Part shown: positions 28,827-36,776 of the stretch, piece after piece
Layout: every line of letters begins with the position of its first letter
Position numbering within the stretch: position 1 is the stretch's first letter
Assembly: GCF_025144225.1 (NCBI RefSeq)
Contig: NZ_JALXXB010000008.1
Coordinates: 1 to 64,000 of the forward strand
Reading direction: 5' to 3'
Origin: Aestuariimicrobium sp. p3-SID1156
Lineage (GTDB): Bacteria; Actinomycetota; Actinomycetes; Propionibacteriales; Propionibacteriaceae
DNA length: 64,000 nt
Position numbers and translations under genes: made by a program
Notes under the pieces: generated by a model
Seen by the model: the letters and a program-made list of their open reading frames with translations, nothing else
The model's database searches: none
What the model was told of the DNA's origin: nothing

Positions 28827-30681
28827 GCACCAGCAGGTCGTAGGGGTTGAGCCAGAGCCCCTCGCCCACCTCGACCTCGCGCCCGGTGAGCAGGTCGGTC
28901 TCGGTGGCCGCCCGAGCCGAGAACACGTCGCTCGCGATGTGCTGCGCACGGGGCGCGAAGTTCGCCAGCACCAACAGCGGGCCGCGGGTGAAGCCCAGCA
29001 CATGGTCGTTGTGCGCGTCGAAGGTGCCGAGTTCGTTGCCGCCCAGTTCGGCGTGTTCATGGCGCAGGTCGATCAGTGAGGTGATCGCCTGGAAGACCTG
29101 CCCGGCCTCGCTGGTCGGGTAGCCGGCCTCGAGGTAGCGATCCGCGGGACGCCGTGGGCGATGCACCCAGCGGGTGTCGTGCGCGACGGCCGGATCGCTG
29201 GGGTCGTTGAGCTGGCCCACCTCATCACCCAGGTAGACCAGCGGGATACCACCGGTGAGCATGGCGATGCCATAGGCCAGCCGGATGCGTGCCAGGGCAT
29301 GCTCGTCACCCTGCTCGAGACCTAGCAGTGAGGCGGTGGTGCCCGAGATGCGGCAGTCGCCGGTGCGCGGGTTCTCCTGGAAGGGCACTCCCCTGGCCCA
29401 CGAGCCCTCGTGGCGTCCGGTGTACCAGCGATTCAGGAAGCGGCGATGGTCGTAACCATTGATGCCCAGCTCGGCGGCGTCCTCGTCGGCGAAGGTCCAG
29501 CCGATGTCGTCGTGACTGCGGACGTAGTCGACCCAGTTCGTCCCGGCCGGGAGCGCGTGGCGACGTTCGAGGGCCTGGGCGAGCAGGGTCGGGCGGGTGG
29601 TGGCCAGGCCCTCCCAGGTGAGCGCCATCTGGAGCGGGTTGTAGCCGAGCTGGCATTCCTCCGGGGAGATGTAGCTGACCACCTCGTCGGGGTGCACGAT
29701 CGCCTCGGACTTGAACACCACCGCCGGCGCGGCGATGCGGCAGATCGCGTTGAAGGCGCGCAGCAGCCGATGGACCTGGGGCAGGGACTCACACGGCGTG
29801 CCGAGCTGCTTCCAGATGAACGCGACGGCGTCCATGCGCATGACCTCGACGCCCATGGCGGCGATCGCCAGCATCTCGCGGGCCATCGCGCGGAAGACCT
29901 CGGGGTTCTCGTAGCGCAGGTCCCACTGGTAGTCGTGGAAGGTGGCCCAGATCCAGCGACCATCGGGCTCGCCGGAGGCGTCCTTGAGCGGGACGAAAGC
30001 TCCCGGGTGGTTGTCGGGGAAGATCTCGCGCACGGTGGCCTCGTAGGCGTCGGGCATGGTGCGGTCGGGGAAGATCCAGTAGTACTGGTCGTAGGGCGAG
30101 ATGCCGCGGACGGCCTGCTGGGCCCAGGGGTGGTTGTTGGCGGTGTGGTTGAAGACCAGGTCCAGGCACAGGCTGATGCCGGCTTCTCGAAGGTCGGCAG
30201 CCAGCGCGGTGAGATCGTCGGTCGTCCCCAGGTCAGGGCGGACGTCGCGATAGGAGGAAATGGCGTACCCTCCGTCGTTCTCGGGCTCGGGCACGGCGAA
30301 CAGCGGCATCAGGTGCAGATAGGTGATGCCGAGGTCCTTCAGGTAGCCGATCTGCTCCCGGACCCCCTGCAGGTCACCGGCCCACCGGTCCACGTAGGCC
30401 ATCGCGCCGACCATGTCGTGGGACAGGAACCAGTCGGGCTGCGCTTCTCGCTGGCTGTCAAGTTCCTTGAGGGCCTGGGGACGCTCCGCCCAGCAGGTGG
30501 CCAGGTCTTCTGCGAGGGCACGCAGTTGGAGCAGGGAATCGGGGCGGTCGCCGTAGACGGTGAGGAACTCCTCCGCCAAACGCGGGAAATGCTCGTCGAA
30601 ACGCCTGGTGAAGTCGGGACCGGGATCGCGTCCGGCCACGATGTCGGCGCGGATGAGTTCGACGATGGGTGCGACGGACAT
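28816..30681 (-). CDS. Amylosucrase (GH13 family)
   Basis: This 621-residue enzyme has amylosucrase hallmarks: MVGAMAYVDRWAGDLQGVR, LGITYLHLMPLFAVPEPEND and GGYAISSYRDVRPDLGT. GH13 catalytic residues follow: nucleophile Asp in VEVMRMDAVAFIWK, acid/base Glu in AVVFKSEAIVHP, and the transition-state His-Asp in YVRSHDDIGWTF. Amylosucrase makes alpha-1,4-glucan from sucrose, releasing fructose. No signal peptide is seen, so it is probably cytoplasmic. ATG 30681 follows GGGGAGG. It is divergent from gnd and near an alpha-glucosidase. Confidence 0.92.
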   Translation of the reverse strand: MSVAPIVELIRADIVAGRDPGPDFTRRFDEHFPRLAEEFLTVYGDRPDSLLQLRALAEDLATCWAERPQALKELDSQREAQPDWFLSHDMVGAMAYVDRWAGDLQGVREQIGYLKDLGITYLHLMPLFAVPEPENDGGYAISSYRDVRPDLGTTDDLTALAADLREAGISLCLDLVFNHTANNHPWAQQAVRGISPYDQYYWIFPDRTMPDAYEATVREIFPDNHPGAFVPLKDASGEPDGRWIWATFHDYQWDLRYENPEVFRAMAREMLAIAAMGVEVMRMDAVAFIWKQLGTPCESLPQVHRLLRAFNAICRIAAPAVVFKSEAIVHPDEVVSYISPEECQLGYNPLQMALTWEGLATTRPTLLAQALERRHALPAGTNWVDYVRSHDDIGWTFADEDAAELGINGYDHRRFLNRWYTGRHEGSWARGVPFQENPRTGDCRISGTTASLLGLEQGDEHALARIRLAYGIAMLTGGIPLVYLGDEVGQLNDPSDPAVAHDTRWVHRPRRPADRYLEAGYPTSEAGQVFQAITSLIDLRHEHAELGGNELGTFDAHNDHVLGFTRGPLLVLANFAPRAQHIASDVFSARAATETDLLTGREVEVGEGLWLNPYDLLVLNG

Positions 30682-30850
30682 GGAACCTCCCCGGAGCAGC
30701 CCGCTGGTGGGCCGTTTCCCCGTTGAGGCTACCGCCCATCCCGTCTTTGCCGCCTGGGGTGGGCGGGTGGGCGCGGATTCTTGGGACGGCGCACGGTGAA
30801 CGGGTCTGACGCGGTTGGATGGAGGCGAGACCGACGAGTGGGAGAGATCC

Positions 30851-32404
30851 ATGAACGACCAGAACAGCCAGCGTCCCCCTCGCGAGGAGGAGCAGAAGAT
30901 GGCTCCTCCGCTGGACCCGGCGGAGACCCCCGGCGAGGACGCAACTGCCGAAGGTGGCGGGCAGGGCCCTGAGCTTGCCCAGATCGGCGTGGTGGGCATG
31001 GCGGTGATGGGCTCCAACCTGGCCCGCAACTTCGCCAACCACGGCTACCGCACCGCCATCTACAACCGGACCTGGGCCCGCGCCAAGGGCGTCCAGGAGG
31101 CTTTCCCGGAGGCCAACTTCGTGGCCTCGGAAAAGGTGGAGGACTTCGTGGCCTCGCTGGAGAAGCCGCGCCGCATCATCATGATGGTGAAGGCCGGCGC
31201 CGGCACCGATGCCACCATCGAGACGCTGACCCCCCTGCTGGAACCCGGCGACATCCTCATCGACGGGGGCAACGCCTTCTTCCAGGACACCCGCCGCCGC
31301 GAGGCGGCACTGCGCGAGCACGACATCCACTTCGTGGGGTGTGGCATCTCGGGCGGTGAGACCGGAGCGCTGGAAGGCCCTTCGATCATGCCCGGTGGCT
31401 CGGAGCACTCCTATGAGTATGTGGGGAAGATGCTGGAGGACATCTCCGCCCATGTCGAGGGCGAACCCTGCTGCACCTACATCGGCACAGATGGCGCGGG
31501 CCACTTCGTGAAGATGGTCCACAATGGCATCGAGTACGCCGACATGCAGTTCATCGGCGAGGCCTACGAGCTGCTGAAGGGTGTCGGGCTCAGCGCAGCA
31601 GAGGCCGCTGACGTGTTCGCGCAGTGGAACACCGGGGACCTGGACTCCTTCCTGATCGAGATCACCTCCGAGGTGCTGCGCCAGGTGGACGCCCGCACCG
31701 GCCAGCCGCTCGTGGACGTGATCAAGGACGCTGCGGGGATGAAGGGCACCGGCACCTGGACCGTGCAGGAGGCCCTGACCCTCGGCGTGCCGGTGTCCAC
31801 CATCGGCGAGGCGGTCTTCTCGCGCGCCGTGTCCTCGAGCCCGGAGCTGCGCGAGGCGGGGCAGAAGACCCTCGAGGGACCGGATCGCAGCGTCCAGGTG
31901 GACGACCGTGACCGGTTCGTCGACGACATTCGCCAGGCGCTGTGGTGCGCGAAGGTCGTCGCGTATGCCCAGGGCCTGCACGAGATCAAGGTCGCCGGGG
32001 AGCAGTACGGCTGGGACATCGACGTGGCCGCCGTCGCCAGGATCTGGCGCGACGGATGCATCATCCGCGCCAAGCTGCTCGATCGCATCAGCAACGAGTA
32101 CGCCGCCAACAACCTGGTCACCCTGCTGGAGGCGCCCACGATTCGTGATGGCCTGGCCAAGTCCCAGGGCAGCTGGCGACGCGTGGTTGCACGGGCGAGC
32201 GAGGCCGGAGTCCCGATCCCCGGGTTCGCGTCCGCTCTGTCCTACTACGACATGGTGCGCGCCCCCCGCCTCAACGCTGCTCTCACCCAGGGTCTGCGCG
32301 ACTTCTTCGGCGCCCACACCTACCAGCGGGTTGATGCGGAGGGCACCTTCCACACCCTGTGGTCGGGCGACCGTACCGAGGTCGAGGCCGAGGACACCCA
32401 CTGA
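30851..32404 (+). CDS. gnd: 6-phosphogluconate dehydrogenase, decarboxylating
   Basis: This protein of about 517 residues carries the 6PGDH Rossmann motif IGVVGMAVMGSNLARNFANHGY, then DILIDGGNAFFQDTRRRE, FVGCGISGGETGALEGPSIMPGG and VKMVHNGIEYADMQ with the catalytic Lys. The C-terminal domain contains IRDFF-type GLRDFFGAHTYQRVD. The first 36 or so residues are an extra charged, Pro/Glu-rich extension not usual for the family; a start nearer the Rossmann fold cannot be excluded. ATG 30851 has GGGAGAG upstream. It produces NADPH and ribulose 5-phosphate, the substrate of the RpiB encoded at 14016. Confidence 0.94.
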   Translation: MNDQNSQRPPREEEQKMAPPLDPAETPGEDATAEGGGQGPELAQIGVVGMAVMGSNLARNFANHGYRTAIYNRTWARAKGVQEAFPEANFVASEKVEDFVASLEKPRRIIMMVKAGAGTDATIETLTPLLEPGDILIDGGNAFFQDTRRREAALREHDIHFVGCGISGGETGALEGPSIMPGGSEHSYEYVGKMLEDISAHVEGEPCCTYIGTDGAGHFVKMVHNGIEYADMQFIGEAYELLKGVGLSAAEAADVFAQWNTGDLDSFLIEITSEVLRQVDARTGQPLVDVIKDAAGMKGTGTWTVQEALTLGVPVSTIGEAVFSRAVSSSPELREAGQKTLEGPDRSVQVDDRDRFVDDIRQALWCAKVVAYAQGLHEIKVAGEQYGWDIDVAAVARIWRDGCIIRAKLLDRISNEYAANNLVTLLEAPTIRDGLAKSQGSWRRVVARASEAGVPIPGFASALSYYDMVRAPRLNAALTQGLRDFFGAHTYQRVDAEGTFHTLWSGDRTEVEAEDTH

Positions 32405-32519
32405 CAGCTGGCCCTCCCGCTCATGGCGGGCGGGTCGAGCACACCGGTCATGGCGCGGGTAGTGTCGAACGAAGATAGTTCCTCAGCGCAACAAACATCC
32501 CCCACCTCGAAGGGACAGC

Positions 32520-34223
32520 ATGCTCCACCCACGCCTGACCGACCAGAACTGGTGGCGCTCGGCCGTCGTCTACCAGATCTACCCGCGCAGCTTCGCCGAC
32601 TCCAACAACGACGGCACCGGCGACGTCCGGGGCATGACCGACCACCTGGACTACCTCGAGAAGCTGGGCGTCGACGCGGTCTGGGTCTCCCCCTGGTACC
32701 CCTCCCCGCTGCACGACGGCGGCTACGACGTGGCCGACTACAAGGACATCAACCCCGACTTCGGCACCCTGGCGGACGCCGATGAGTTCATCGCGCAGGC
32801 CCATGCGCGTGGGTTGCGGGTGCTGATCGACCTGGTCCCCAACCACTGCTCCAGCGACCACCCGCTGTGGCAGGCTGCCCTGGCCGCAGGGCCCGGGTCG
32901 CCCGAACGCGAGATGTTCATCTTCCGTGACGGCGCCGGCGAGAACGGCGAACTTCCGCCCAACAACTGGGGCGCCCACTTCGGCGGCCCCGCCTGGCATC
33001 GGGTCACCGAAGCCGACGGGACGCCCGGACAGTGGTACTGCCACTTGTTCGCCCCCGAGCAGCCGGATTGGAACTGGGAGAACCCCAGGGTCGCCGACAT
33101 GTTCGACGACATCCTGCGGTTCTGGTTCGACCGAGGTGTCGACGGCTTCCGCATCGACGTGGCCGACGCCATGTTCAAGCACCAGGAGTTCCCTGACGCG
33201 CGGGTCGACCCCGCCACCGGGCTGGGCACGGTGTCGAAGTACGAGGGCTCCCCGATCTGGGACATGCCCGCCATGGAGGGCCTGCAGCGCCGCTGGCGAA
33301 CGGTGGCCGACGAATACGCCGACAGCGACCTCGGCCCGCGCGTCTTCGTCTCCGAGGCCTACCTGCCGGGCAACCGCCGCATCAAGTACCTCGCCGAGGG
33401 CCGGCTGCACACCTCCTTCAACTTCGAGCTGCTCGAGAGCGAATGGTCGGCCGCCAGCATGCGCGTGGTCATCGACCAGAGCCTGGCCGAGCACGCCACC
33501 GTCGGTGCCCCCACCACCTGGGTGCTCAACAACCACGACAACATCCGCACCGTCAGCCGCTTCGGCAAGGACCCCTCCGGGCTCGATTTCACCAGGGGCC
33601 GGGACCGCTTCGATCCCCACCTGGGCGAGCGCCTCGCCCGGGCCACCACTGACGTGGAACTGGGACGCCGCCGCTCCCGCGCGGCCGCGATGCTGATGCT
33701 CGCGCTGCCCGGTGGCGCCTACGTCTACCAGGGTGAGGAATTGGGTCTGGAAGAGGTTGAGGACCTGCCCGAGGAGTCCCTGCAGGACCCGATCTGGTTG
33801 CGCAGCAACCACACCATTCGTGGACGTGACGGCTGCCGCGTCCCCATGCCCTGGTCCGGGACCCAACCTCCCTTCGGGTTTGGTCAGGACGCCGAGCCGT
33901 GGCTGCCGATGCCGGCCCACTGGAGCGAGCTGAGCGTCGAGGCCCAGGGGGAGGACCCCGGCTCGGTGCTGGAGCTCTACCGGACGCTGCTCGACGAGCG
34001 GCGCCGCAACGTCGCCCTCGGTGAGGGCCCGATGGAATGGGACGAATCCCCCGAGCAGGTGCTCTCCTTCACCCGCGGCGACCTGTTCCGGTGCGTGGTG
34101 AACTACGGCCCCGAGCCTGTGCCGGTGGCCGATGAGGTCATCGTCGCCAGCGCCGACCTGCTGGTGGAGGAGGATCAGGTGCTGCTCCCCCAGGACGCCG
34201 CGGTCTGGCTGCAGCTGGACTGA
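32520..34223 (+). CDS. Alpha-glucosidase (GH13 family)
   Basis: This 567-residue GH13 enzyme begins NWWRSAVVYQIYPRSFADSN. Conserved regions are IDLVPNHCSS, GVDGFRIDVADAM with the nucleophile Asp, VFVSEAYLPG with the acid/base Glu, and WVLNNHDNIRTVSRFG. The PGGAYVYQGEELGLEEVEDLP segment is typical of exo-acting alpha-glucosidases and oligo-1,6-glucosidases. It has no signal peptide and acts inside the cell. It may degrade maltooligosaccharides, sucrose or isomaltose; exact linkage preference is not readable. ATG 32520 follows GAAGGGA. Confidence 0.9.
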   Translation: MLHPRLTDQNWWRSAVVYQIYPRSFADSNNDGTGDVRGMTDHLDYLEKLGVDAVWVSPWYPSPLHDGGYDVADYKDINPDFGTLADADEFIAQAHARGLRVLIDLVPNHCSSDHPLWQAALAAGPGSPEREMFIFRDGAGENGELPPNNWGAHFGGPAWHRVTEADGTPGQWYCHLFAPEQPDWNWENPRVADMFDDILRFWFDRGVDGFRIDVADAMFKHQEFPDARVDPATGLGTVSKYEGSPIWDMPAMEGLQRRWRTVADEYADSDLGPRVFVSEAYLPGNRRIKYLAEGRLHTSFNFELLESEWSAASMRVVIDQSLAEHATVGAPTTWVLNNHDNIRTVSRFGKDPSGLDFTRGRDRFDPHLGERLARATTDVELGRRRSRAAAMLMLALPGGAYVYQGEELGLEEVEDLPEESLQDPIWLRSNHTIRGRDGCRVPMPWSGTQPPFGFGQDAEPWLPMPAHWSELSVEAQGEDPGSVLELYRTLLDERRRNVALGEGPMEWDESPEQVLSFTRGDLFRCVVNYGPEPVPVADEVIVASADLLVEEDQVLLPQDAAVWLQLD

Positions 34224-34243
34224 GCGCCCGGTCGCCCTCGGGC

Positions 34244-35128
34244 TCAGCTCTCGGCGGGAAGCAGGTAGTCGCCCAGCGACGACCTCACAGCGTCCGGGAT
34301 GAGGATCGGATGGCCCTGCTCGTCCACGCGCACCAGGGCCATCCGGGAGCGCGCGATCAGCGTGCCCGAATCGGGTTCGACGAGTTCGGAGGCGACGGCC
34401 AGCGAGGTGCGTCCCAGATGCGTGACCGCCGTGGTGACCCGGTAGGGGTCGCGGCGGAAACGCATCTGGTTGACGTACTCGACCTCCTGCTGGGCGATGA
34501 CCCAGGGCAGGGCGTCCGGGTCAGCGGCAGCCGCAAGCACGATCCGCGCCTCCTGGAAGTAGTCCAGCATCCGCACATTGTTGACGTGGTGCTGGGCGTC
34601 GATGTCGGACCACCGGGTAAGGACGGGCAGCTCCAGCCCACGCCCCTGCAGTGAGGGGCGCGGCAACTCCCGGAAGGGCCGCTCCACCGTCCAGGTGAAC
34701 CTGTCGAAGTGGGCCGCCTCCTCCGGGGTGATCCGACGCAGCCGCTGGGCCGCGATGTCGTAGGGCACCAGCGTCGAGGCCGCGATGGCGCAGAGCTGCT
34801 CGTCGTGGGTGACCAGATAACCCACCCGGAACCTGGCTGCGCCACGATCCAGCATCACCACGTGCACCTGCACCGGCTCGCTCGACCAGCGCATCGGCTC
34901 TCGATAGGCGATGGTGTGGCCCACTGCCAGGACACCCTGCTCCAGCATCTGGGTGATCCCGCCATCCAGCAGGAAATCGACGCGCGCATCCTGCAGGTAG
35001 TCGAAGTAGGTGGAGTTGTTGACCTGCCCCAGCGCATCGAGGTCGCTCCACCGAATCGGGATCTCTGTGGTGAACACCTCACCCTCCCGCTCGACCCTGA
35101 GCCCCGCCCGTTCGAACCAGTGCTGCAT
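34244..35128 (-). CDS. Acyl-CoA thioesterase with two tandem hot-dog domains
   Basis: This 294-residue protein carries two 4HBT-like hot-dog repeats. The first has IRWSDLDALGQVNNSTYFDYLQDAR (about residues 24-48) and the second TRWSDIDAQHHVNNVRMLDYFQEAR (about 165-189). Both give the W-S-D-x-D-x-x-x-x-V-N-N pattern, where Asp and Asn are the likely active-site residues. It probably hydrolyses a short or medium acyl-CoA. ATG 35128 follows GGAGAAG. It is divergent from marR, which may regulate it. Confidence 0.9.
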   Translation of the reverse strand: MQHWFERAGLRVEREGEVFTTEIPIRWSDLDALGQVNNSTYFDYLQDARVDFLLDGGITQMLEQGVLAVGHTIAYREPMRWSSEPVQVHVVMLDRGAARFRVGYLVTHDEQLCAIAASTLVPYDIAAQRLRRITPEEAAHFDRFTWTVERPFRELPRPSLQGRGLELPVLTRWSDIDAQHHVNNVRMLDYFQEARIVLAAAADPDALPWVIAQQEVEYVNQMRFRRDPYRVTTAVTHLGRTSLAVASELVEPDSGTLIARSRMALVRVDEQGHPILIPDAVRSSLGDYLLPAES

Positions 35129-35160
35129 GCTTCTCCTCCGACCTCGACTTAGGGCACCCT

Positions 35161-35190
35161 TTGACAGAATGCCTTCGGGCGCAGGATAAT
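35161..35190 (+). promoter_or_regulatory. Near-consensus promoter for marR
   Basis: TTGACA at 35161-35166 and GATAAT at 35185-35190 are separated by 18 bp. The predicted transcription start falls 1 or 2 nt before, or at, ATG 35199. No Shine-Dalgarno lies upstream, so the message is probably leaderless. Confidence 0.78.
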
Positions 35191-35198
35191 CTTGTCCC

Positions 35199-35756
35199 AT
35201 GCTGGCCGATGAGACCTCACCAGACGCCCGCAGCGGGGTGAAGGCGGCCGAGGAACCGACCCGCGGCTGGTTGACCGGCGAACAGGAGCGTGTGTGGCGC
35301 AGCTGGTTGGCTGGTGTCGCACGCATCGACGCCCACCTCTCCCAGTCACTCCGCTCCACCGGACTTGACCTGTCCGAGTACGAGATCCTGGTCCGGCTCT
35401 CCGAAGCGCCCGATCGTGAGATGCGGATGTCCGAGCTGGCCGATGAGGTGGACCAGTCCCGTTCCCGACTCACCCACACCATCACCCGGATGGAGAAGTC
35501 CGGCCTGGTGGTGCGCCGTCGCTGCAAGGGTGATGGCCGAGGCGTCTGGGCCCACTTGACCGACGAGGGGTATGCGCTGCTCCTCGCTGCTGCCCCCGGC
35601 CACGTGGACGCGGTCCGCGAGTGCTTCGTCGATGTTGCCGACCCGGCTGACTTCGAGGCGCTGGGGCGGGTCATGGACGCCGTGCTGATGGCCCACGCCG
35701 ACCGCCAGGCGCGAACCGGCCGCCAGGCGCAGGCCGCCGCCGATTCGATCGCATGA
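35199..35756 (+). CDS. MarR-family transcriptional regulator
   Basis: This 185-residue protein has the MarR winged helix: SEYEILVRLSEAPDREMRMSELA, then DQSRSRLTHTITRMEKSGLV with recognition helix, and wing RRCKGDGRGVWAHLTDEG. Dimerisation helices lie at both ends. It usually binds a palindromic site in its own divergent promoter region and senses small aromatic or lipophilic molecules. It is divergent from the thioesterase gene with 70 nt between start codons, a typical arrangement for a local regulator. The strong upstream promoter suggests it is well expressed unless it represses itself. Confidence 0.92.
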   Translation: MLADETSPDARSGVKAAEEPTRGWLTGEQERVWRSWLAGVARIDAHLSQSLRSTGLDLSEYEILVRLSEAPDREMRMSELADEVDQSRSRLTHTITRMEKSGLVVRRRCKGDGRGVWAHLTDEGYALLLAAAPGHVDAVRECFVDVADPADFEALGRVMDAVLMAHADRQARTGRQAQAAADSIA

Positions 35757-35781
35757 GCCGGCCCCGATAACATGGTGCGAC

Positions 35782-36756
35782 GTGAATCGTCGCCATCTCG
35801 TAGCCGCCAGCCTCCTGTCCACCTCCCTCGCGTTCTCCCTCGGAGCCTGCGCCGGTGAGTCCACGCCCGCGTCCTCGGGCTCCAGCACGGGCGGGTCGGC
35901 ATCGCAGTCCTCCGCCCTGGACTACACGACCCAGATCCAGCAGATCGCGGAGGCGTCCGGGGAGAAGGCCTTCGCCGAGATCGACGCGGTCGGGCCCATG
36001 ATCACCCTCACCTACCTCGAGGGGCGCACCATCATGAATGGCGCCGGACGAGCGAAGGGCGAGTTCGCCTACCGCTCCTACGACGACTTCCAGGACCACC
36101 GCAAGTTCCTGCCCCTGGACAAGCTGCCCGTCGCCGAGTTCGGCAAGGCGCTCAACGAGCAGCAGGCCAGCTGCGGCAAGGCCCAGGCCACCGGACGCCT
36201 GACCGTCACCTCCACCGGGGCCTTCCTGCAGCGCCTGGGTTGCGAGGCCACCACCACCCGCCTGGACGTGAAGCAGACCACCTTGGCCGGCAAGCCCGTC
36301 CAGGAACTGTCCAGCCTGGTCAGCGCTGCATCGGTGGACACCATTCTGGCTGAGGCGAAGACCATGCACGGTGCCGCGATCGCCTCCCTGGAGCTCCAGC
36401 CCAAGCCAGCCACCGAGGGTGAGCAGCCGCTGGCCATCGTCACTGCCCCCGCCAAGCCTGCGGTGAACCCAACCCAGCAATGCGCACAGACCTCCACCCG
36501 CTGGATCAAGCCGGGCGCAGCAGGCCTGGTGCTCGACTACGCCGACTGCGCCATGACCCCTCCCCCGGCCGGACGCCAGCTCACCCTGGCCACGCTGAAG
36601 GGAGAGACCATCGTGAAGGGCATCGAGCAGGTCGCCAGCAAGCTGGGCGTGAAGCCGGACGCCCTCGACCGCATCCTGGTCACCCCCTCGGCCAACCCCA
36701 AGGCCATCACTGTGCAGGCGTTCGCCGGCGACAAGCAGGCCAGCACCACCCTCTGA
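35782..36756 (+). CDS. Secreted lipoprotein of unknown function
   Basis: This 324-residue protein has a Sec/lipoprotein signal: MNRRHLVAASLLSTSLAF, then lipobox LGAC with the lipidated Cys at about residue 22. A Ser/Gly/Thr-rich linker follows, then a globular domain of about 280 residues. The domain contains four Cys (ASCGKA, RLGCEA, QQCAQT, YADCAM) that could form disulfides outside the cell. GTG 35782 is the start; GATAAC lies 10 nt upstream. It is 25 nt after marR on the same strand. No family is recognised. Confidence 0.78.
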   Translation: MNRRHLVAASLLSTSLAFSLGACAGESTPASSGSSTGGSASQSSALDYTTQIQQIAEASGEKAFAEIDAVGPMITLTYLEGRTIMNGAGRAKGEFAYRSYDDFQDHRKFLPLDKLPVAEFGKALNEQQASCGKAQATGRLTVTSTGAFLQRLGCEATTTRLDVKQTTLAGKPVQELSSLVSAASVDTILAEAKTMHGAAIASLELQPKPATEGEQPLAIVTAPAKPAVNPTQQCAQTSTRWIKPGAAGLVLDYADCAMTPPPAGRQLTLATLKGETIVKGIEQVASKLGVKPDALDRILVTPSANPKAITVQAFAGDKQASTTL

Positions 36757-36776
36757 GTCCGTGAGAGACTGCCCGG

